Below are positions 24,990 to 33,966 of a stretch of DNA of 41,652 nucleotides, in pieces. Both the position numbers and the translations under genes were made by a program. Numbering within the stretch: the first letter of the stretch is position 1; every line of letters starts with the position of its first letter. The notes beneath the pieces are model-generated. The model saw nothing but the letters and a program-made list of their open reading frames with translations, did no database searches and had not been told where the DNA came from. The stretch is taken from positions 1-41,652 of the forward strand of contig CAKRYD010000023.1 of assembly GCA_934426255.1 (NCBI GenBank), given 5' to 3'. Origin of the DNA: an uncultured Bacteroidaceae bacterium. GTDB lineage: Bacteria; Bacteroidota; Bacteroidia; Bacteroidales; Bacteroidaceae.

Positions 24990-26513
24990 TCATTTTACTT
25001 TAAGATGGTGCCATATAAGCTCATCATAATTATAAATATCGGGATAGTACAGCATCTTACCATTTGTTGCACAGGGAAAAGCCGTATAATAAACTATATA
25101 AACCGGAACAGCAGGATTGACAATGCAACGTCTTTGAACATTCTGCTTCGTTTTTTCTTCTTCATTCTCACTAATGCCGGGAACTTCAAGAACAGACTTT
25201 ATATATTCAGCTTCTTTCTCTTGGTTTTCATTGAGTAAGAACTTTGCCAGGTCATAGGGATGTTCTAAACGGATACAGCCATGGCTGACAGTACGCAGAG
25301 AACGTTTAAATGCTTCCTTATTATTGGAATCGTGCAAATAAATAGATAATGGATTAGAAAAACGAAAGATGATTCTCCCTAAGGAATTACTTTCTCCATT
25401 TTCCTGTCTCACGATATAGTCATTGCCTAATAACATTTCTTCCGAAACCTCAAGAGGAGACACAAATATGCCCGTCTTTCGAGACAGTATTTTAAATTGC
25501 TTACGCGCAAAATATGCTGTATCTCCGATATGGTTTATAATATCCTTACGAACGATGCTTTTGGGAACTATCCAATAAGGATTCACATCCAAATGCGTAA
25601 TAGAACCGGACAAAATCGGAGTTTTACTCTTCAGACTGCCCAAACAGATTTTCATGCTAAGCTTTTGCTGGTTCTTATCAAACGCCTGTAACTGCTGGGC
25701 CGGTAAATTCACCCACACAAAGCGTCCCGCATGAGAAAGCTTCATACGCCAACGACTTCTTTCCAGATTTATGCTTAAAATGCGACGCTGCGAATTAGTT
25801 AGATTAGAATGCTGCAACTCCTCATAAAGAGCCTTATAGAGAGGATTTTCTGGCTGAACATCAATAAGAAATTGATTTATGCGCCCATCTCTTATGGATT
25901 TGAATGCCTGAGAAAGAAAACCCTTATCTACAGCTTCAATCGGCATTCCAAACAGTGTCCTATATTGAATATGTAGCGAATCATCGGCTATCCGTTCAAG
26001 ATGATTGAAGAGCTTGTTGGGATTGACATAGCCAAAACGCTGTCCGCTGCAATAACGGAGATAACTCTTGGTCAAATAGTATTCCAACGTAGCCAAAGTG
26101 CGACTCACTGTATGTCTATTGTTGAATTCGCGCTTTTGCATGCGTTGAAGACTTTCGCTAATGCGATAAAAGAAAAATCGCTGCTCAGACAACCCGGCGT
26201 TTCTCACTTCTGCAAGTTTTTGCAATAGTGTATCCGCTTGCTTGCTTACGCCCCAACGACTTATCCACAGATATGGCCGGCGTTCGGCATAATACCGATT
26301 TGTTACAATATCTACATAGTTTGTATCTCTATCACATAATCGAAAAGAGTCAATATATGAATCCAATCGTTGTTTGCTGACAATATAATCAGATTCTTTC
26401 AATGAACGTAAGTCATCGTACGAAAGGTTCTTAAAAGGATACGGATGCTTATCGTCTGAACAGCTGCTGACGAACAAAGATATAATGAAAAGCACTCCGA
26501 GAAGTCTTCCCAT
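24990..26513 (-). CDS. L,D-transpeptidase lipoprotein (YkuD domain)
   Basis: This 507-residue protein forms or remodels 3-3 peptidoglycan crosslinks. It has a lipoprotein signal: LFIISLFVSSC, then SDD after the Cys, the acidic export signal favoured by Bacteroidetes surface lipoproteins. The helical scaffold domain (about 60-260) resembles YcbB-type enzymes. The YkuD domain (about 265-440) ends with IYLHDSN and the catalytic motif SHGCIRLEHP, nucleophile Cys413. About 65 extra residues follow the active site. It lies between the small sorting-domain-like gene (26-bp gap) and the sigma factor (6-bp gap), so it probably shares their transcript. Confidence 0.93.
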   Translation of the reverse strand: MGRLLGVLFIISLFVSSCSDDKHPYPFKNLSYDDLRSLKESDYIVSKQRLDSYIDSFRLCDRDTNYVDIVTNRYYAERRPYLWISRWGVSKQADTLLQKLAEVRNAGLSEQRFFFYRISESLQRMQKREFNNRHTVSRTLATLEYYLTKSYLRYCSGQRFGYVNPNKLFNHLERIADDSLHIQYRTLFGMPIEAVDKGFLSQAFKSIRDGRINQFLIDVQPENPLYKALYEELQHSNLTNSQRRILSINLERSRWRMKLSHAGRFVWVNLPAQQLQAFDKNQQKLSMKICLGSLKSKTPILSGSITHLDVNPYWIVPKSIVRKDIINHIGDTAYFARKQFKILSRKTGIFVSPLEVSEEMLLGNDYIVRQENGESNSLGRIIFRFSNPLSIYLHDSNNKEAFKRSLRTVSHGCIRLEHPYDLAKFLLNENQEKEAEYIKSVLEVPGISENEEEKTKQNVQRRCIVNPAVPVYIVYYTAFPCATNGKMLYYPDIYNYDELIWHHLKVK

Positions 26514-26539
26514 ATTAATCAGCGAGCATAAGCTCTTAT

Positions 26540-26857
26540 TTATAGCGTAATTTTGCGAACGGCTTTGCCGACCTTCACTATATATATACCTTTCTGCAGA
26601 TTCAGCAAGAAAGACTTGTCCTCACTATCTACACGCAAAGACAGTACCGGATTTCCACCCGCCAAACTATATACCAACATATGCTGCTTAGCAGCGCCAA
26701 CAACTCTTACACGTGCACCTTTGGTATATATTTTTACGTCTTGTACTTCTGCTTGAGCTGCTGCAACATCATTTTCAGCCGGAATATCTGCCTGAACGGG
26801 CAATACCGCAGTGAAGAAAGCAAAACCTGCTATTATTATACTTCTTGGCAAATTCAT
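26540..26857 (-). CDS. Small exported protein resembling a type IX sorting domain
   Basis: This 105-residue protein consists of a signal peptide (MNLPRSIIIAGFAFFTAVLPVQA), a short linker and a beta-sandwich-like module: VQDVKIYTKGARVRVVGAA, MLVYSLAGGNPVLSLRV, then KGIYIVKVGKAVRKITL. That pattern is typical of Por secretion (T9SS type A) C-terminal domains, here with no cargo in front. Start 26857 is fixed by the promoter at 26877-26907; the frame upstream is not transcribed from it. Being 26 bp from the L,D-transpeptidase gene, it heads the same operon. Function unknown. Confidence 0.75.
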   Translation of the reverse strand: MNLPRSIIIAGFAFFTAVLPVQADIPAENDVAAAQAEVQDVKIYTKGARVRVVGAAKQHMLVYSLAGGNPVLSLRVDSEDKSFLLNLQKGIYIVKVGKAVRKITL

Positions 26858-26876
26858 TATATCTATTCTTTGATAG

Positions 26877-26907
26877 CAAAGGTAGTACATTTTTTCGGAC
26901 TTACAAA
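26877..26907 (-). promoter_or_regulatory. Promoter of the L,D-transpeptidase/sigma-factor operon
   Basis: On the minus strand TTTG (26907-26904), exactly 19 bp, then TACCTTTG (26884-26877): a full match to the Bacteroidetes consensus. The start point falls near 26870, 13 nt before the first ATG. Confidence 0.82.
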
Positions 26908-26969
26908 TCATAGAACGAATAAATTGCACTAATAACATTGTCATTTGGCTTTTTCAACTCAAAAAGGGC

Positions 26970-29687
26970 TCAAAACAGGAAGTCATACGTCCCTTGCAAT
27001 AATTTCAAGACGGTTTGTTCACCGTTCTGCAATACACTCACACCTTTAGCTTGGCGCAGAGCCTTCCCCGATTCTGTAATTGCCTTTGAATTGGATACGG
27101 GCAAATATAATGTGGCATAGCTGCCGACCGGTATGGTCAGGCGTATTCTTTTAGTTTTTTGTGTACAAGAAATATCCGAAACCACTTTTCCATAAGGAGT
27201 ATCGTAAGCATAATAAACGCTGTCGAGCTGCTGCGAAAATGTCGGACGTACCACAATATGACGGAATCCAGGTTCTTTTTCATCTGCATTGATACCTGCC
27301 AAACAGCGATAGAACCAAGTCAAACCACTTCCGAACATGGGATGGTTTCGAGAATTCTGCCCGTCAAACTGCTCCCATGTAGTTGTAGCTCCTTGCTCAA
27401 TCCAATAGCCAAAGCTGGGAAAGTCTTTTTTATTCATCGCATTATATGCAACTTCATCCAGTCCGTTCTTCGTCAGTGTCTCAAAAAAGTATTTGGTTGC
27501 CAGGAAGCCTGTATTTATATGACCGCCATGAGTTTCAACAATTTCTTTCTTCAGGCTGTTCACAACATCAGCCTTCCGATCTGCCGGGACTCCCATCACG
27601 AGAGCATATATGTTACTGCCAAAATCTCCATAAGTCTTGGCTGACGCGTCATAGTATTTGTCATTAAAGGCTTTTTTCGTTCTATCAGCCAATTCTCTAT
27701 ATTCAGTTTCTTCTACGGAATGACGAAGCACTTGTGCCGCACGAGCAGTAAAATCGGCGCACTGCCACAAATAGAAGGTATGAACCAAATCGTCTTTTGG
27801 CAATCCATATGGAGGGCACCAGTCTCCCAAATTAAACCAATAGTTCGGTTCTGACGAATCCACATTGGTCCTCTTTTGGAAAATCGTCCCATCCGGCTGA
27901 AGCCATGTAAGCATCCAGCGTATCTGCTCTTTCATGGCATAATAACAATCTTCCAACATTTTTCTGTCGCCATACTGCACATAATACTCCAAAGGCATCA
28001 GATTCATGGCTGCGCCCCAAGCCACACCACCGCCACACCCCGGCTGCCAAGGGGCGCTGTTTGGCTCGTAGCCCGTATCCTTGTCTTGTGCATCACGCAT
28101 ATCACGAATCCATTTTTGATAGAATGCCGCAGCATCAAAATTGCACATCACTGTTGCACAAGCTGCCTGGCCATCTCCTGTATAGGGCAATCGTTCACGA
28201 TGCGGACAATCGCTGGCAATGCATCCATGCATATTATCTATTTGAGAACGACGCCATATTTCGTTGATCTTATTAAACAGAGGATTAGACGTGCTAAACT
28301 CTGCAGAAAGCTTCACATCTGTATTTACGGCCTCAGCCTGCAATTGAGTTTCCGTCAGATTTTTTACACCGGAAATGACAGCTTTGCTAAAAACAAACCA
28401 AGTAAAACGAGGCGCATAGCTTTCTTCTGCGTTTCCTTTATATATATACTGTTGCGTTCCTTGCGGCGACTCACAAACATAATTTACGCGCAACGTGTCT
28501 CCACGCTGGCCTTGAATGTTCTTGAAACGTATCCAGCCGGCAATCTCTTTTCCAAAATCTACTTCATACTTCCCATCATCGAGCTTTTTCAATTTGACAG
28601 GAGAAAGGACTTCAGTAATCTTATCTCCGGGAGACGTTTGTGCTGTAAGCACTCCGATTGGTCCGTCAACAGTTTGAACGGATTTCCATCCCTCTTCATT
28701 GCACGAAGCAGATGCCCATCCACGCGTTTCGGAACTTGCATCATATATTTCTCCCTGATAAATGCCATTATACTTGATGGCTGAAGGCTTTGTAAGCCAG
28801 CTGTCATCACTTACGACTAACTGCTTGCTTCCATTTTCATAGGTTATCTCCATTTGCAACAGCAAACAAGGATGTCCGTAATAACCGGCTATGGCCTTAT
28901 CTGGATTGTAAAAGCCGTTTCCCAATATAACACCCATGGCATTTTCTCCATTCTGCAATTGAGATGTCACATCATAAGACATGTACAGCACTCTATATGC
29001 TCGAAAGTTATCCGATAATTTGAGCGCGACCGATGGGTCTGTCAGATGCTTGCGCTTCGTATAATTGCTCAAATTAGGTACTAAATAATCGTCACCAACG
29101 CGTTTGCCGTTCAGATAAAGCTCAAAAAAGCCCAATCCGCAGATGAAGACTTTTGCCTGCTTCACTTTACCTCCAATTTTAAAGCCCTTACGCAATAGCG
29201 GAGCGCCGCCATTATTTTGCTCAGAGCTTATCCAACGACCTTTCCAGTCTGAACGTGACAACAGTCCCATGCCCCATTTAGAGGCTTCACTCCAAGCCGA
29301 TACTTTTCCTGCCTGATCCCATGTGCGCACCCGCCAATAGTAGTCGGCACCCGACTTTAAAGTCTTTCCGCCATACTCTATCAAATTTGATTCTGAAGAC
29401 TGCCGTTTGCCCGAATTCCAAACATCATACCGCCCGGCTTTCAAATTCTTCATACTTGAAGCGACAACTATCTGATAGGCAGTCTGCCTGCAACCGCGAA
29501 GCCGCTTGTTCAATGTTTCATTTATCCATGAAAGACGAGGTTGCTCTGCATCAACCGTTGTAGGAGCAACCATGTGCTCTACTTTTAAACCGGTCACTTT
29601 CAACTGAGCCAAAGACGCAGGCAAAGACATTGTCAAGGCCACTGCAAATGCTACGAATCTTTTATAAGTAGGTGCTATAAATGTCAT
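26970..29687 (-). CDS. Alpha-L-rhamnosidase (GH78), exported
   Basis: This 905-residue inverting glycosidase removes terminal alpha-L-rhamnose. It has a signal peptide (TFIAPTYKRFVAFAVALTMSLPASLAQ), N-terminal beta-sandwich domains (Ig-like WRVRTWDQAGKVSAW, then the D domain with FICGLGFFELYLNGKRVGDD), and an (alpha/alpha)6 barrel from about residue 480. Catalytic-site residues have the spacing of characterised GH78 enzymes: D493, E498 and D505 in SDCPHRERLPYTGDGQ, and a late Glu772 in TTTWEQFDG. The start is 29687 because the -7 element TACTTTTG lies at 29718-29725, after the upstream ATG at 29741. It diverges from a second glycoside hydrolase, suggesting a small glycan-utilisation locus without SusCD. 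Confidence 0.95.
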   Translation of the reverse strand: MTFIAPTYKRFVAFAVALTMSLPASLAQLKVTGLKVEHMVAPTTVDAEQPRLSWINETLNKRLRGCRQTAYQIVVASSMKNLKAGRYDVWNSGKRQSSESNLIEYGGKTLKSGADYYWRVRTWDQAGKVSAWSEASKWGMGLLSRSDWKGRWISSEQNNGGAPLLRKGFKIGGKVKQAKVFICGLGFFELYLNGKRVGDDYLVPNLSNYTKRKHLTDPSVALKLSDNFRAYRVLYMSYDVTSQLQNGENAMGVILGNGFYNPDKAIAGYYGHPCLLLQMEITYENGSKQLVVSDDSWLTKPSAIKYNGIYQGEIYDASSETRGWASASCNEEGWKSVQTVDGPIGVLTAQTSPGDKITEVLSPVKLKKLDDGKYEVDFGKEIAGWIRFKNIQGQRGDTLRVNYVCESPQGTQQYIYKGNAEESYAPRFTWFVFSKAVISGVKNLTETQLQAEAVNTDVKLSAEFSTSNPLFNKINEIWRRSQIDNMHGCIASDCPHRERLPYTGDGQAACATVMCNFDAAAFYQKWIRDMRDAQDKDTGYEPNSAPWQPGCGGGVAWGAAMNLMPLEYYVQYGDRKMLEDCYYAMKEQIRWMLTWLQPDGTIFQKRTNVDSSEPNYWFNLGDWCPPYGLPKDDLVHTFYLWQCADFTARAAQVLRHSVEETEYRELADRTKKAFNDKYYDASAKTYGDFGSNIYALVMGVPADRKADVVNSLKKEIVETHGGHINTGFLATKYFFETLTKNGLDEVAYNAMNKKDFPSFGYWIEQGATTTWEQFDGQNSRNHPMFGSGLTWFYRCLAGINADEKEPGFRHIVVRPTFSQQLDSVYYAYDTPYGKVVSDISCTQKTKRIRLTIPVGSYATLYLPVSNSKAITESGKALRQAKGVSVLQNGEQTVLKLLQGTYDFLF

Positions 29688-29717
29688 ACTTGTAACTTTA
29701 AAATAGTGTATGTACTG

Positions 29718-29725
29718 CAAAAGTA
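29718..29725 (-). promoter_or_regulatory. -7 element of the GH78 promoter
   Basis: TACTTTTG on the minus strand, 30 bp before the chosen ATG. No TTTG is found at the standard distance. Confidence 0.55.
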
Positions 29726-29766
29726 AAAAAAATCTCTTCAAAACTGCCTTGTTTCCATAGATTTCG

Positions 29767-29774
29767 TATTTTTG
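29767..29774 (+). promoter_or_regulatory. -7 element of the GH50-like hydrolase promoter
   Basis: TATTTTTG, 21 bp before the ATG at 29796, back to back with the GH78 promoter in a 108-bp intergenic region. The -33 element is unclear. Confidence 0.55.
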
Positions 29775-29795
29775 CCGTTACAATAAATCCCACAA

Positions 29796-31739
29796 ATGAA
29801 AAAGTATACCATTCTCCTTTCCGGCATTCTGCTTTCTTTGTCTATACAGGCAGAAAAAATTCATCGCGTTGTTTTCAACCCCAATGAAGTAATCACTGGT
29901 AAAAAAATCGCATTGAAAGACATCAACCCCAATTTGCCCGCCAATTGGGACAGCTTCGGCTACGTAGTCATAGAATACCGCATTTCCACGTCCCAGCGAT
30001 TCCACGTAGGTTTCACAACAGATGGAGGATACAACGAACTCCGCATCATGAGCTACGTGCCCAATGCCTGGAACCGTTTTGCCATTCCTCTCCGCTTTTT
30101 CACTCAACAACCAGGCTCTGCCGTAGACCTTGCATCCACCTACAACCAGCCTCGCTATACAGGTTGGATCAATCTCGGCGGACATCGTTGCCCGCTACAT
30201 GGCATCGACTCCATAGGCTTCCGCATGCGCAACCCCATAGGAAATCCTTTTCTGGAGGTTCGCAATGTATACCTAAGCCGTGAAGATCCCGGTGACTTGT
30301 ATATGGAAAGCCGCCCTGCCGTCGACCAATTCGGGCAAAGCAACCTGATAGACTATCCCGACAAAGCACACTCTCTGGAAGAATTGCAGCAAGCTTGGAA
30401 TAAGGAAAGCAATGAGCAGGTAACGACATCTGCTTTCAACTATTCGCGCTACGGAGGCTATAAACAAAAGAAAGTGAAAGCCACCGGCTTTTTCCGGACA
30501 CAGAAGATAAAAGACCGTTGGTGGCTCGTTGACCCTGATGGCTACCTATTTCTATCGGTAGGAGTCGATTGCGTACACCCCGGCAACGGTGGCACTATCC
30601 GTGATGTCAACAAGCGTGGCGGCATGTTCCAGAGCCTTCCTCCTACGGACATTATGCGTAAAATGGGACAAGCCAACCGCAACGATGGGAGTGTGAGCCT
30701 TTCTTTCGGACTTTGGAATCTTTACCGCCGCTATGGTGACGACTGGCAACAGAAATCCATGAACATGATTTTCAAGCGGATGGACAAATGGGGAATCAAT
30801 ACCATTGCCAACTGGTCTGATGGAAGAATTCAAGAAGCCGGTCATAAGGCCTTTTTACGCCAATTATACGGTATAGGGCTTTCGCACTCCTTAATGGGGC
30901 TTGCCGATGTCTACAATCCTTCGTTCCTTACAGATTTAGACAAGGCCATGCAAAAGCAAACCGCTTCCCTAAAGGACAATCCATGGCTCATCGGATATTT
31001 TTTAGGAAACGAGCCTGCATGGTTGGGCCGCGAAGGGCAGCTTACACAATCTATTCTTGACGGAAATGACACTCCAATCAAGACGGCACTCAAGAAGTTC
31101 CTGGCAGAGCACGGCGACACAAAACAATCGCGCAGCGACTTTGTTTTCAAAACGTTCGAGACTTTCCTGCTTGAAGCCGACAAAGCCTTGAAACGCCATG
31201 ACCCCAATCATCTGAATCTGGGCATGCGCTTTGGCGACCCCTATGGCTTGAGCGACAGAATGCTGCAACTTTGCGGAAAGGCCTTCGACCTATACAGCTT
31301 CAATTGCTACGACCGCGCACCGCGCAAGGAAGGGCTCGACCGCATCAAGCAACTGACCGGACTTCCCATCATTATCGGTGAATTCCATTTTGGAACTGTT
31401 GACCGCGGCTACGCACAGTCGCTTTGGCAAACGGACTCTCAAAGAGATCGCGGCAATGCTTACCGCTATTACGTGGAGCAGGCTTATGCTCACCCGTCAC
31501 TGGTTGGAACTGCCTACTTCCAATGGTCTGACCAAGACCTTACCGGACGCTTTGACGGCGAAAACTATAATTGCGGGCTTGTCGACGTCACCGACCGCCC
31601 CTATAAAGAACAGGTGGAAGCCATGACACAAACAGCCACGCGCCTCTATGACATCCACAACGGCAAGCTCAAGCCCTACGACCAACCCGTCAAGCGGATG
31701 TGCGGCCACGAAGGCATGCCCAACCAATGGAACAAATAG
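29796..31739 (+). CDS. GH50/agarase-like glycoside hydrolase (clan GH-A), exported
   Basis: This 647-residue protein has a signal peptide (MKKYTILLSGILLSLSIQAE). An N-terminal beta-sandwich (about 25-170) may bind carbohydrate. A TIM barrel follows, starting with GFFRTQKIKDRWWLVDPDGY then LFLSVGVDCVHPG, the usual opening of beta-agarase-type GH50 enzymes. Candidate catalytic acids are Glu406 (WLIGYFLGNEPAW, acid/base) and Glu529 (PIIIGEFHFGTVDRG, nucleophile). The barrel ends VGTAYFQWSDQDLTGRFDGENYNCGLVDVTD. Homologues are often labelled agarase, but substrate cannot be read from sequence; another galactan or host-derived glycan is possible. It diverges from the GH78 rhamnosidase and precedes surE by 57 bp. 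Confidence 0.82.
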   Translation: MKKYTILLSGILLSLSIQAEKIHRVVFNPNEVITGKKIALKDINPNLPANWDSFGYVVIEYRISTSQRFHVGFTTDGGYNELRIMSYVPNAWNRFAIPLRFFTQQPGSAVDLASTYNQPRYTGWINLGGHRCPLHGIDSIGFRMRNPIGNPFLEVRNVYLSREDPGDLYMESRPAVDQFGQSNLIDYPDKAHSLEELQQAWNKESNEQVTTSAFNYSRYGGYKQKKVKATGFFRTQKIKDRWWLVDPDGYLFLSVGVDCVHPGNGGTIRDVNKRGGMFQSLPPTDIMRKMGQANRNDGSVSLSFGLWNLYRRYGDDWQQKSMNMIFKRMDKWGINTIANWSDGRIQEAGHKAFLRQLYGIGLSHSLMGLADVYNPSFLTDLDKAMQKQTASLKDNPWLIGYFLGNEPAWLGREGQLTQSILDGNDTPIKTALKKFLAEHGDTKQSRSDFVFKTFETFLLEADKALKRHDPNHLNLGMRFGDPYGLSDRMLQLCGKAFDLYSFNCYDRAPRKEGLDRIKQLTGLPIIIGEFHFGTVDRGYAQSLWQTDSQRDRGNAYRYYVEQAYAHPSLVGTAYFQWSDQDLTGRFDGENYNCGLVDVTDRPYKEQVEAMTQTATRLYDIHNGKLKPYDQPVKRMCGHEGMPNQWNK

Positions 31740-31796
31740 AATGTCATCAGGCAAAAACCCGTACAACTTCATTCTTCTTTTAAAAAGACATCATCC

Positions 31797-32555
31797 ATGA
31801 GGCCACTCATTCTGATTTCCAACGATGACGGCATCAATGCCAAAGGGCTGCATGCGCTTATCGGCATGTTGAGCCCTCTTGGCAACCTATTCGTCGTCGC
31901 TCCCGACAGAGCCCGTTCGGGAGCATCGTGCAGCATCACATCCGGATATCCCATCAAACAGACCCTCGTCAAATCTGAGGACGGTCTGACCATGTATACC
32001 TGCACCGGAACTCCGGTCGACTGCGTCAAACTGGCTCTCGACCAAATGTTAGGACGACAGCCCGACCTCATTGTCGGCGGTATCAACCATGGGAACAATG
32101 CAACCATCAACATACACTATTCTGGCACCGTAGGCATTGCCATTGAAGGCACCCTACACGGCATTCCCTCTATAGCCTATTCTCTGGACAACCAAAGTGC
32201 CGATGCCGATTTCACGCCCCTGACCTCTTACATCCGGCGCATCACAAGTCTGGTACTTGAAAAGGGGCTTCCGTTCGGTTCGTGCCTGAATGTCAACTTC
32301 CCATCTGCCCAAGCTTTTGCCGGAACACGCATCTGCCGCATGGCCTATTCAAGCTGGATTGACGAATATACCCTTTGCAACCATCCTCACGGAGAGCATT
32401 ACTATTGGCTCGGAGGTGAATGCATCAACGATGAACCTGACGAGAGCGACACAGACAGTTGGGCACTTGAGCGCGACTTCATTGCCATTACGCCCATCAA
32501 AGTCGATGCCACCGATTTTGAATTGAAAGATATGTTAGGCAACTGGGACTTATGA
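31797..32555 (+). CDS. surE: 5'/3'-nucleotidase SurE
   Basis: SurE dephosphorylates nucleoside monophosphates in the cytosol. The 252-residue protein has the family signatures: ILISNDDGINAKGLHAL (metal-binding Asp pair), VVAPDRARSGASCSIT, CTGTPVDCVKLAL and VGGINHGNNATINIHYSGTVG. The stop overlaps the lpxB start by 4 bp (ATGA), so the two are translationally coupled, a common pairing in Bacteroidales. Confidence 0.97.
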   Translation: MRPLILISNDDGINAKGLHALIGMLSPLGNLFVVAPDRARSGASCSITSGYPIKQTLVKSEDGLTMYTCTGTPVDCVKLALDQMLGRQPDLIVGGINHGNNATINIHYSGTVGIAIEGTLHGIPSIAYSLDNQSADADFTPLTSYIRRITSLVLEKGLPFGSCLNVNFPSAQAFAGTRICRMAYSSWIDEYTLCNHPHGEHYYWLGGECINDEPDESDTDSWALERDFIAITPIKVDATDFELKDMLGNWDL

Positions 32556-33724
32556 AATACTTTCTTATAGCAGGAGAAGCCAGTGGCGACCTGCATGCTT
32601 CGCAACTCATGCAAGCCCTGCGCAGCATTGACAACAATGCAGAATTCCGTTTCTACGGCGGCGACAAGATGAGTGACGTAGGCGGCATTCGTCTGTGCCA
32701 TTACCGGGAAATTGCCTACATGGGTTTCATTCCTGTGCTGCTGCATGCACGGGTCATACTGCGTGCCATGAAGACTTGCAAGCAATCCATCCTGCATTGG
32801 AAACCCGATGTAGTCATACTCGTCGACTATCCGGGATTCAATCTCTCTATCGCGAAGTTCGTAAAAAGGCATACAGATATACCTGTCTACTACTACATCT
32901 CCCCTAAGATCTGGGCATGGAAAGAACACCGCATCAAGCAGATACGTGAAAACGTTGACGAGCTGTTTTCCATTCTTCCATTCGAAGTTCCATTCTTCGA
33001 GGAAAAACACCACTACCCCATCCACTACGTAGGCAACCCTTCAGTCGACGAAATCACACATTTCAAGCACAATTATCACGAATCGTCAGCCGATTTTGCC
33101 GCCCGTTACGGCCTTTCGCCCCAACAGCCGATTATTGCCCTCCTGCCGGGAAGCCGCCGACAAGAGGTCAAAGACAATCTGCGGCGCATGGGCAAAGCCG
33201 CAGAACCCTTTGTCGGCAAAGGCTACCAAATAGTCATCGCGGGTGTAACCGACCTGCCGCGCTCCTACTACGAGCAACATTGCCCCATGCTGCAAACCGA
33301 TGCTGCTTTCCACCTCATCGAAGAAGCCACCTACCCACTGCTTGTCCATGCCGAGGCAGCCCTTGTCACATCAGGCACGGCAACCCTCGAAACTGCCCTC
33401 ATCGGCACACCGCAAACAGTGTGCTACTACGCACCGTTGGGTTTTCTTGTGCGTTTCCTGAAAAAACATCTGCTTCATGTCCCCTACATATCCTTGGTCA
33501 ACCTCATTGTGGGGCGCGAAGTTGTGCCCGAGCTCATTGCCGACCAAATGAACATAAAACAACTGCGCTCTCATCTCGCCAGCATAATAAAAGGCGGACA
33601 TGCGCGCGCAGCCATGCTCGAAGGCTACCGGGAGATGACCAAACAATTAGGTCCCGAAGGCTCGTCTGAACGCGCAGCCTCCATTATATTCTCTCTGTTG
33701 AACCGACAAAAGCTCAAGCCATAA
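32552..33724 (+). CDS. lpxB: Lipid-A-disaccharide synthase
   Basis: LpxB (GT19) joins UDP-2,3-diacylglucosamine and lipid X to form the lipid A disaccharide at the inner membrane. The 390-residue protein starts MKYFLIAGEASGDLHASQLM and contains FRFYGGDKM, VVILVDYPGFNLSIAKFVK, YYISPKIWAWKEHRIKQI, ALLPGSRRQEV and TSGTATLETALIGTPQTVCY, all family hallmarks. Together with the downstream polysaccharide genes it places this region in envelope biogenesis, though a 242-bp gap and a new -7 element separate the units. Confidence 0.97.
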   Translation: MKYFLIAGEASGDLHASQLMQALRSIDNNAEFRFYGGDKMSDVGGIRLCHYREIAYMGFIPVLLHARVILRAMKTCKQSILHWKPDVVILVDYPGFNLSIAKFVKRHTDIPVYYYISPKIWAWKEHRIKQIRENVDELFSILPFEVPFFEEKHHYPIHYVGNPSVDEITHFKHNYHESSADFAARYGLSPQQPIIALLPGSRRQEVKDNLRRMGKAAEPFVGKGYQIVIAGVTDLPRSYYEQHCPMLQTDAAFHLIEEATYPLLVHAEAALVTSGTATLETALIGTPQTVCYYAPLGFLVRFLKKHLLHVPYISLVNLIVGREVVPELIADQMNIKQLRSHLASIIKGGHARAAMLEGYREMTKQLGPEGSSERAASIIFSLLNRQKLKP

Positions 33725-33745
33725 CACCGGCATCCGCAAATGCTG

Positions 33746-33802
33746 AAAAGTCTCCCTGCGTCATCCAAATTGCCGCACACCCTTTCAAAAAGTCTCCCTA
33801 CG
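33746..33802 (+). repeat. Pair of direct repeats in the lpxB-rfbF gap
   Basis: AAAAGTCTCCCTGCG (33746-33760) and AAAAGTCTCCCTACG (33788-33802) differ at one position and are 42 bp apart. They lie about 65-120 bp upstream of the rfbF -7 element. The rest of the 242-bp gap holds no gene. Their role, if any, is unknown. Confidence 0.5.
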
Positions 33803-33867
33803 GATTTTTTACCTGACAAAGCCCTTTTTACGCGCAAGGTACCTAACGAAAATTAAAAGAGAAATGT

Positions 33868-33875
33868 TATCTTTG
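33868..33875 (+). promoter_or_regulatory. -7 element of the polysaccharide operon promoter
   Basis: TATCTTTG matches TAnnTTTG; transcription would start near 33882, giving a leader of about 85 nt. No TTTG is found at -33, so an activator may be needed. Confidence 0.6.
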
Positions 33876-33966
33876 CAAATGAATAAGGATAAACACAATT
33901 GAAATCCTGTTCTTGCGTTATAATAAGAAAGCAGCCTGTGTGGCATTCACCAGAACACAAAAAACA

